A stretch of 16,396 nt of DNA, from positions 1 to 16,396 of the forward strand of contig WLKR01000007.1 of NCBI GenBank assembly GCA_009701115.1. Direction: 5' to 3'. This DNA is from Actinomycetota bacterium (GTDB lineage: Bacteria; Actinomycetota; Acidimicrobiia; Acidimicrobiales; RAAP-2). Both the position numbers and the translations under genes were made by a program. Below the pieces are notes generated by a model. It was not told the DNA's origin, did not search any database, and saw nothing but the letters and a program-made list of their open reading frames with translations. The first letter of the stretch is position 1; each line of letters begins with the position of its first letter. Positions 7,600-13,755 of this stretch are shown piece by piece.

Positions 7600-10578
7600 G
7601 TGAGTTCCCTGTCGAATCAAGTAATTGCATTACCGCAGGGCCGTCGCCTAACTGTCTATAGCGACCTGCAATTAAGCCCAGAAATGGCGCATGACTCGAT
7701 TGCTATGGCCTCAATTGTCGAACAGTTAAACGAGATCGACGAGGCCACCGTCATAATCTTCGCAGGATCGACTTTCGCATTCGGGCCGACATCGAATCCC
7801 CAACGGTTCGTAGACGCTTGCTGGCAGCGGTTCCCCGCCTTCTATCAAGCGCTACAGCGGATTGCCTCACTCGAACAGGCACGCGTGATCTTCCTACCTG
7901 GAGCCACCGACGAAGTGCTCGAGACTGACGCGCCAACACGGGCCGCTCTGACGCGCATGGGCTTTGCCTTGGCCGCTTCGGTCTCCGTCGACGTGATGAC
8001 GTGGCGCGGGAGTCGACGCCTGGAAGTAGTGGCCGGAGTAACGACTCGCAATACTGCACGCGTCGACGAACGCGAGCGAGACGATGCTCGACGCCTCGAT
8101 GACACCCAATCGCTGACGAGATTCGTTCAGTCACGCTTGATGTACCGCACCTTCAGTGGCTGGGCCTGGGCCCCACTGTGGATTTTCGCATTCTTGATGT
8201 TGAGTTCGTTCGTTATCGGCCTGAACGATCTCTTCGGTAGTCACGGTTCGCAGCTCTTGGGCCAGACGCCGCACTTCACTACGTGGGGCTGGCTTTCAGC
8301 CTCACTCTTTGCCGTTGCCGCCATCGAGGCAATCTTGGTGGTCATCGCGAGCACTATTGCGAGACGGAGATTCTTCCATCGCGACGGACCACAGTTCACT
8401 TCAAGTGAACCGTTAGGCGACGTGCTCATTGGGAATCAAGACGCACTCAAGCTAGCCAGCACCATCGTGGCCGCAGGCGGCGTTGGTCTCATCGTCGGGG
8501 GCTGTGCCCGACCGGCATTGGCCTACCTCGACCAGGGCGTCTGTGCCGCTCCAGGACCGTCGGGCCGGGTCTTCGTGGAGCGTCTCGGACGATTCGGACT
8601 TCCCCCTATCTTTCAGCCAGTGGCACGAACCAGCTACGTCGAGGTGGAGGCGGGTGGAACTGTACGAGTGCGACTAGTTGCCGGAGGCTTTCGCGAACCT
8701 TCGACAACTCGCTTAGAACGATGGCTCGCCGGAAAAACCACGCTGCCGGCGCCACCAGAATCACCCGCCCTGATTGGCTCGTGGCCCGATGGCTCACCCT
8801 GGCCGCAGACGCCTATGTTTCAGCAGACCTTTCGTCGCGAGCTTCGGCTCAAGCGCATCGTGAGTGGGGTCGTCCTGCTCACGGGGCTAGCCAATGTGGT
8901 GAGTGCCGTTGTCCCACCCGCCCGCGGGCGACTTGAATCCCTACTCCACGTCCTGCCACTGGGCGTCGCCCAATCGGCCGCAGCGGCAACCGCCCTCGCC
9001 GGTGTGGGAATGATCATGATGGCCCGAGGGCTTCGACGGGGTCAGCGCCGTGCGTGGATTGTGGCCGCCATTCTCTTTGCCATCACCACCTCCACCCACG
9101 TCGTACACGGCGGTAACGGTCTCGGCACGCTGATTAACGCCATCGTTCTAATCCTGCTCATCACGGAGCGTCGTATTTTCCAGGGCGCGACGGATCGAGG
9201 TTCCTTCAGCGGAGCGCTACCCAAGCTGCTCAGTATTCCCGCGGTGGCCACCGCGAGCGCCATGCTCGTCGTCATCGTCACGTCACGCGTTCCATTCGGT
9301 CGCGAGTGGTGGCGTATCGCCCAGGCCTGCGTAGAACGACTCGTGGGAGTCACTCGCCTGCCTCTCCCCGACCGAGCGGGCGACTTCCTCTCACCCTCAT
9401 TGTTCGCGACCGGCATTGTGATCATCATGTGCGGTCTCTACTTGCTCACGCGACCCGTTGTGGATCGCCGACTGTCTAACCACGGCTCTTCAGCCGAGCG
9501 TCGCTTGGCCGAGCTGCGTGCCCGCGACATCGTGCGTCGTCACGGTCGAGGCACCCTGGACTACTTTGCGCTCCGCGATGACAAGCAGTTCTTTTTCTTT
9601 CGAGACTCGGTGGTCGCCTACGCCGTTTACGGTGGCGTGGCCCTCATATCTCCGGACCCCATCGGGCCCGAACCCGAGCGCGTCGAAGTCTTTGCCGCCT
9701 TTCGACGTTTCGCGGAGCAGCGCGGCTGGACTCTCGCCATTATTGGTGCAGGCCAGCAGTGGCTGCCGGTCTATCAAGGTGCCGGCCTCCATCACATTTA
9801 TGTGGGCGACGAGGGCGTGGTGAACTGTCAGACCTTCACTCTCGAGGGCGGCAAGATGAAGGGCCTGCGTCAGGCCTGCACTCGATTGGCCCGCAACGGC
9901 TACTCCGTCGAGTTTGTGGACCCCTCCACGATTGATCCGACCCGCGTTCGTGGAATCATGGAATTGATTGCCAAACTCCGTCGCGGTGAAGACGAGCGGG
10001 GCTTTTCGATGATGCTCGGTCGACTCTTCAATCCTCGCGACAAGGGTCTGCTGCTGACGATTGTGAACGGTCCGGATGGCACTCCCGTGGCGGTCTGCCA
10101 GTTTGTGCCCTCTCCGGCTATCAATGGCTACTCCCTCGATCTGATGCGACGCGACCCGGGCGAACACCCCAACGGGCTGATTGACTTTGCCCTGTGTTCC
10201 ACGATTGAACACCTGCGCCAACAAGGGGGGCAGGGGCTGAGTTTGAACTTCGCCGCCTTCAGAAGCGTGCTCGATGGCGAGAAGGGTGACGGCACCTTCA
10301 CCAAAGTTGAGCGGTGGGCCCTGAAGCGACTTTCGGGCATTCTGCCTATCGAGACTCTTTGGACCTTTAACGCTAAATACCAGCCCGAATGGCTACCCCG
10401 CTACTTGGTCTATCCCGCCTTTGAATCGCTCGTGCCTGTCGTGGCCGCTCTCTTGCGAGCCGAGAGCTTGACGGAGATTCCCATCATCGGACGGCTGCTA
10501 GCCAATGACCCGTCGAACCGACCCAGCACTGTCATTCCCGAAGAAATCTTGGCGGCGGTGAGCGAGGACGCTACGTAA
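7600..10578 (+). CDS. Membrane fusion: metal-ligand-less metallophosphoesterase domain + MprF/LysX-type phosphatidylglycerol aminoacyltransferase (DUF2156)
   Basis: A 992-residue protein in three parts. Residues 15-370 follow a calcineurin-like phosphoesterase fold: LTVYSDLQL (17-25), FAGSTFAFG (54-62), PGATDE (100-105), VVAGVTTRN (143-151) and IVGGCARPAL (298-307) sit where active relatives have DxH, GD, GNHD, GH and GHTH, so all metal ligands but Asp22 are replaced. Two membrane helices (about 187-207, 229-252) interrupt this domain. Residues 418-617 hold about six more membrane helices. Residues 640-940 are the cytosolic lysyl-phosphatidylglycerol synthase domain (two GNAT-like halves) with YFALRDDKQFFFF (655-667), GGVALISPDPIGP (678-690), ERGFSMMLGR (799-808), YSLDLMRR (844-851) and FNAKYQPEWLPRY (923-935). 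Relatives move an amino acid from aminoacyl-tRNA to phosphatidylglycerol; amino acid and lipid are unknown here, and no lysyl-tRNA synthetase domain is attached. The GTG at 7600 has no good ribosome site (AGGGG only 2 bases away). The 3' end overlaps the SGNH gene by 8 bases. Confidence 0.85.
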   Translation: MSSLSNQVIALPQGRRLTVYSDLQLSPEMAHDSIAMASIVEQLNEIDEATVIIFAGSTFAFGPTSNPQRFVDACWQRFPAFYQALQRIASLEQARVIFLPGATDEVLETDAPTRAALTRMGFALAASVSVDVMTWRGSRRLEVVAGVTTRNTARVDERERDDARRLDDTQSLTRFVQSRLMYRTFSGWAWAPLWIFAFLMLSSFVIGLNDLFGSHGSQLLGQTPHFTTWGWLSASLFAVAAIEAILVVIASTIARRRFFHRDGPQFTSSEPLGDVLIGNQDALKLASTIVAAGGVGLIVGGCARPALAYLDQGVCAAPGPSGRVFVERLGRFGLPPIFQPVARTSYVEVEAGGTVRVRLVAGGFREPSTTRLERWLAGKTTLPAPPESPALIGSWPDGSPWPQTPMFQQTFRRELRLKRIVSGVVLLTGLANVVSAVVPPARGRLESLLHVLPLGVAQSAAAATALAGVGMIMMARGLRRGQRRAWIVAAILFAITTSTHVVHGGNGLGTLINAIVLILLITERRIFQGATDRGSFSGALPKLLSIPAVATASAMLVVIVTSRVPFGREWWRIAQACVERLVGVTRLPLPDRAGDFLSPSLFATGIVIIMCGLYLLTRPVVDRRLSNHGSSAERRLAELRARDIVRRHGRGTLDYFALRDDKQFFFFRDSVVAYAVYGGVALISPDPIGPEPERVEVFAAFRRFAEQRGWTLAIIGAGQQWLPVYQGAGLHHIYVGDEGVVNCQTFTLEGGKMKGLRQACTRLARNGYSVEFVDPSTIDPTRVRGIMELIAKLRRGEDERGFSMMLGRLFNPRDKGLLLTIVNGPDGTPVAVCQFVPSPAINGYSLDLMRRDPGEHPNGLIDFALCSTIEHLRQQGGQGLSLNFAAFRSVLDGEKGDGTFTKVERWALKRLSGILPIETLWTFNAKYQPEWLPRYLVYPAFESLVPVVAALLRAESLTEIPIIGRLLANDPSNRPSTVIPEEILAAVSEDAT

Positions 10579-11575
10579 GTTTTGGCGAGATCAGGGGCAC
10601 GAACGCTCGTGAGATATACGTCATATACGAAGCCAGCGCGTGAAATCGATCGCTATACACGAGCTGCTTACCTACGACCGAGACGCAAGTCGTGGGTGAG
10701 CAGAAGAGATTGGATACATCGACAATCGGCAAGTGCTGATTGCGCGAAGCTTGCCACAACCCAGTCCCGACGTCATTAACGAGAGCATCACTTGTCCTTA
10801 GCGCAAAGCAGTTGGAGATCGATGTGGGATTCGCGCTCATACAAGAGTTGGTGTCGGCTCCGCTACCCGCACTCCGTAGCCAAGGAATATTCGAGAGCAG
10901 AATGATCTTTGATTTGGACGGCTTGAGTAGGTCGGCGGCCGTCTTGACACCGGTCGCAAGTTCCTGAGGCGATGGTCGGTGTGTGGCTGACATAAAGCCC
11001 GAGACACCAGTGAGCACAACGTACGTCGGGTGAGAGGTATTGATGTAGTTACGCACCGCAGTACGCCACAACGTGCAATCGGGGTAGGCAGCACCACTGG
11101 TTTGCGTCACGACGTACCCCCAAGGCGGGCAGCTGGGCTTTGAAAAAGCCACGACACGAATGTTCAGCAAAATACCGAGTTCATGGAAGGCCGGGGTCCA
11201 CATATTTGCCTGGGAGTCTCCGAAGAGCACGATGGTGCGCTTCGCGGTCGGTTGGCCAAAGAGGCACGTTACTCCGGGATTGGCCGGGATGGTGGCCTGG
11301 CCGGTCTTGGCATCGCAGTGGGTCGATCGCGACTTCGCTAAACCGACATAAAAACCGGAGTACTTCGAGGCCACATTGGTCATCATCGTTTTTGCCTCGG
11401 CCGGGAGCTGGGTGGCTGTACTGGACTGCTGGAGCAGTGTCGCGAGCTGCGCCAAAGTTGGGCGTGTATCAACGGTGACGGCTCCGGCAGTGAGTGGGGC
11501 GAGAGACGTGAAGAGTGCACACCCGGTGAGCAGGACAGCGATCTTGATACGTACTGCCGATTTCGTAAGCCGCAT
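10571..11575 (-). CDS. Secreted SGNH-hydrolase-like protein (OafA SGNH-domain type)
   Basis: Probable exported esterase or acyl-binding protein of the SGNH fold, of the kind usually found as the C-terminal periplasmic domain of acyltransferase-3 proteins, but here free-standing. From the ATG at 11575 the protein has 334 residues: a signal peptide (about 1-32, basic start, hydrophobic core, AGA end), then block I IVLFGDSQANMW (115-126) with nucleophile Ser121, a central KPSCPPWGY (146-154) and YPDCTLWR (164-171), and a C-terminal SDRFHALASY (308-317) that supplies the Asp309/His312 pair. The block III GxND is not evident; LTGVSGF (188-194) stands near its place. Eight cysteines in the mature part (87, 104, 149, 167, 245, 256, 292, 297) suit disulfides outside the cell. 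Another in-frame ATG ten codons upstream (11605) has the same sequence context and remains possible. Substrate unknown. Confidence 0.8.
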   Translation of the reverse strand: MRLTKSAVRIKIAVLLTGCALFTSLAPLTAGAVTVDTRPTLAQLATLLQQSSTATQLPAEAKTMMTNVASKYSGFYVGLAKSRSTHCDAKTGQATIPANPGVTCLFGQPTAKRTIVLFGDSQANMWTPAFHELGILLNIRVVAFSKPSCPPWGYVVTQTSGAAYPDCTLWRTAVRNYINTSHPTYVVLTGVSGFMSATHRPSPQELATGVKTAADLLKPSKSKIILLSNIPWLRSAGSGADTNSCMSANPTSISNCFALRTSDALVNDVGTGLWQASRNQHLPIVDVSNLFCSPTTCVSVVGKQLVYSDRFHALASYMTYISRAFVPLISPKLT

Positions 11576-11610
11576 CAACTGCCAATCTCTAGGTTGCGTA
11601 CGCATCAACT
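11571..11610. repeat. Ten-base direct repeat CGCATCAACT, 30 bases apart, around the SGNH gene start
   Basis: CGCATCAACT occurs at 11571-11580 and again at 11601-11610. Read on the minus strand each copy holds AGTTGATGCG, so each carries an ATG, and the 30-base spacing keeps both ATGs in the SGNH frame. The second copy partly overlaps the palindrome TGCGTACGCA (11595-11604). It could be a duplicated start region or a pair of protein-binding sites. Confidence 0.5.
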
Positions 11611-11690
11611 TACACGGCAACCGAAGAATTTTCGCCTCGCCAGCAAGGTGGCAGACTCTCTCGGCAGGGATCTCGGCAGGAAAGGTGACT
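11576..11690. promoter_or_regulatory. Divergent SGNH / MFS control region with palindrome TGCGTACGCA
   Basis: The largest spacer in the window (115 bases) separates two divergent genes. It contains the perfect 10-base palindrome TGCGTACGCA (11595-11604), flanked by GTTG/CAAC arms (11593-11596 and 11606-11609) that are offset by one base, giving a 17-base near-palindrome of operator size. No regulator gene is next to it. No clear -35/-10 pair is visible for either direction. The operator idea is inference from symmetry alone. Confidence 0.3.
11659..11682 (+). repeat. Tandem 12-base repeat upstream of the MFS gene
   Basis: TCTCGGCAGGGA (11659-11670) is followed at once by TCTCGGCAGGAA (11671-11682), identical in 11 of 12 bases. 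The second copy runs into the MFS ribosome binding region (AGGAAAGGTGA), so the duplication may offer two ribosome landing sites or change leader length. Confidence 0.55.
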
Positions 11691-12932
11691 ATGGCCAAAA
11701 ACCCAATGTCGTCAGTCTTGCGCTACCGCGAGGCCCGCTGGCTCCTCTTCGGTCAAAGTACTTCTCGACTTGGTGATGGCGTTTCGGCCGTCACGTTAGT
11801 TCTGCTCATTCTGGACCGCTGGCCCGGTGCGACCCACCTCTCGCTCTACTCCGCCGTAGCGACGCTGGCTCTCGTCGTCTTCCTCCTCTTCGGTGGCGCT
11901 GTCGTCGACCGATTTTCACGACGAACCATCCTGCTGGTATCCGACCTGTCGCGAGCCGTCATCATGGGCACCGTGGCACTCTTGCTCGCCACCGATCGCC
12001 TGACCTTTTTAGAGCTACTGCTGAGCGCCTTCCTTTTTGGCATTCTCGATGCGGTCTTTATGCCCGCGGCAACCGCGCTGATTCCCGAGATCGTTCCCGA
12101 AGAGGCGCTGAACTCAGTGAATGCCGCCAGCGCGGTGTCTCGAAGTCTCTTTGGGGGCATGCTGGGCCCCGCTCTCGGGGGGATTCTTTCGGCGTGGAGC
12201 ATTCCGGGGGCCCTGGCATTTGACGTCGGCACCTTCCTCATCAGCGCACTCTCCATCCTCCTCATGAGACGAACCGCTGCGCCCACGGCCCCACCGGATG
12301 GTCACGAAAACATGTTGAAGTCGATTGCTGCAGGGCTTCGGTACACCTATCAGACCAAGTGGCTGTTTTGGACCTTGATGGGTGCGGGACTAACTAATGC
12401 CTTGTTGTTTGTCCCCCAAGGCACGCTGATGCCACTCTTCTTGAAAGAGGAGTTCCACGCCAATCGTCAACTAATCGGTCTGAGCTTTGCCGTCAGCGGT
12501 GCGGGTTGGCTGATCGGCTCATTAATCGTGGGTTCACTCGCTACGCCGAAGCGCCGAGTCAGATGGCTCACCACATCCTGGTTACTAGGCAACATCGTGG
12601 TTGGTTTGATCGCCTTTGTGAATCATGCCTGGATGGCGTTGGCCATTGTCTTACTTGTGGGCCCGCTGCTCTCCTACGGCAATGTGCTCTGGGAATCCAT
12701 GATGCAAACGGAAGTTCCCAAGGAGCTCCTGGGTCGCGTCACGTCGGTGGACTGGTTCATTTCCCTCGGCCTCGCGCCATTGGGCGTTATGGCCGCTGCG
12801 GCAATATCTACGCACGTGGGCATCCGGACATACTTCTTGCTGGCCACGCTGGTTTGTGTGCCGTTTCAAATTGTCCTCTTGGTCTCCAAGAGGGTCAACG
12901 CCGTGGACTCTACGCGAGTCGCTTCAAAATAG
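11691..12932 (+). CDS. MFS transporter, EntS-like (MFS_3) exporter family
   Basis: Integral membrane protein of 413 residues with about twelve helices, in two halves joined by a loop near 195-210. The TM2-TM3 loop carries the MFS signature GGAVVDRFSRR (68-78). NSVNAASAVSRSLFGGMLGP (141-160) followed by ALGGIL is typical of the MFS_3 group that includes the enterobactin exporter EntS and macrolide-type efflux proteins. Export of a small molecule by proton exchange is therefore likely; the substrate cannot be told. The ATG at 11691 is preferred to the much earlier in-frame starts because AGGAAAGGTGA lies just before it, relatives begin here, and the upstream frame covers the divergent SGNH gene. 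The 3' end overlaps the convergent ATP-grasp gene by 23 bases. Confidence 0.88.
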   Translation: MAKNPMSSVLRYREARWLLFGQSTSRLGDGVSAVTLVLLILDRWPGATHLSLYSAVATLALVVFLLFGGAVVDRFSRRTILLVSDLSRAVIMGTVALLLATDRLTFLELLLSAFLFGILDAVFMPAATALIPEIVPEEALNSVNAASAVSRSLFGGMLGPALGGILSAWSIPGALAFDVGTFLISALSILLMRRTAAPTAPPDGHENMLKSIAAGLRYTYQTKWLFWTLMGAGLTNALLFVPQGTLMPLFLKEEFHANRQLIGLSFAVSGAGWLIGSLIVGSLATPKRRVRWLTTSWLLGNIVVGLIAFVNHAWMALAIVLLVGPLLSYGNVLWESMMQTEVPKELLGRVTSVDWFISLGLAPLGVMAAAAISTHVGIRTYFLLATLVCVPFQIVLLVSKRVNAVDSTRVASK

Positions 12933-13755
12933 CGCGAGCCAATTCCGTGGCCGCTTCGGGGTGATAGATCAAAAAGAGAGAGGGCTCAGTGAGCTCTAGC
13001 TCCATAACGGCCCAGGCATCGTCCATGCGGCAGAGATCGACTCGGGCGTAGAGCGCCGATGCCGCACCTCCCGCTTCCAACACCCTTCGAGCGAATTGCA
13101 GCGTTTCGGGACTAGCAGTGGCTACCGACATCTGTTCGGCGCGAAAGAGTTGGCTGCGGTCGTTCTCCACCGCGTTGAGCATCGCTCCTTTGCGCATGGC
13201 GTGGGAAAACTCACCATCCACAAAGACGAGGGCTAACTCACCCTCTTCATCAATCGACTCCACGTAGGGCTGGATAATCACGTCTCGGCCCGAAACGTGG
13301 AGAGAACGGACGTGGGCGTGAGCGCGGGCGTGGTCGTCTTCTGCGTAGCGTTCGGCGTCCAGACTGCCCGCCCCGACCGTGGGTTTAACCACGAAGTTGC
13401 CCGCGGGGAAGATGGGGTCGATAGCTACGTCGGCAAAGGTCGAAGGAATTACGTTGATTCCGGCTTGTTGCAAGGACCGTAGGTAGTGCTTGTCGGTATT
13501 CCAGGCCACGAGGTCCAACGGGTTATAGAGCGTAGGGACGCTCGACGCCCACTCGAGAAATTCGTCTCGGCGGGGAGCGTAATCCCAGGTCGAACGGATG
13601 ACCGTGGCATCAAATCGATCCCACTGGGCGTTTGGGTCGTCCCAGGCCAACAGCTCATACTCAAGACCGACGCTCGTTAACGCCTCGAGGAGCAGCGGTG
13701 TGTCGGGATCGACGTAGCGGTCCTCACACGTCGCAATCGCGACGCGACGACTCAC
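12910..13755 (-). CDS. ATP-grasp ligase, RimK/DcsG-like
   Basis: A 281-residue ATP-grasp protein; the family joins a carboxylate, activated as acyl phosphate, to an amine or similar nucleophile. Residues 1-95 form the pre-ATP-grasp domain with AWDDPNAQW (37-45) and IRSTWDY (53-59), a pattern shared with DcsG-type and RimK-type ligases. ATP and metal residues are in place: WNTDKHYL (85-92), FVVKPTVGAGS (121-131), the acidic EEGELALVFVDGEF (170-183), YARVDL (236-241) and the Mg-binding ELELTEP (252-258). The GTG at 13755 overlaps the nuoN stop as GTGA (13752-13755); longer starts would run into nuoN. It is thus the last gene of the complex I operon and translationally coupled to it. There is no sign of a cycloserine cluster, so the substrate is unknown. 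The 3' end overlaps the MFS gene. Confidence 0.82.
   Translation of the reverse strand: MSRRVAIATCEDRYVDPDTPLLLEALTSVGLEYELLAWDDPNAQWDRFDATVIRSTWDYAPRRDEFLEWASSVPTLYNPLDLVAWNTDKHYLRSLQQAGINVIPSTFADVAIDPIFPAGNFVVKPTVGAGSLDAERYAEDDHARAHAHVRSLHVSGRDVIIQPYVESIDEEGELALVFVDGEFSHAMRKGAMLNAVENDRSQLFRAEQMSVATASPETLQFARRVLEAGGAASALYARVDLCRMDDAWAVMELELTEPSLFLIYHPEAATELARAILKRLA

Noticed and set aside
9490..10224. 244-codon minus-strand frame opposite the lipid-synthase domain
   Set aside because: The plus strand there encodes conserved DUF2156 motifs; the antisense frame has no domain pattern.
11376..11690. Upstream extension of the MFS gene by 105 codons
   Set aside because: It runs antisense through the SGNH signal-peptide region; the transporter family starts at 11691, which has its own ribosome binding site.
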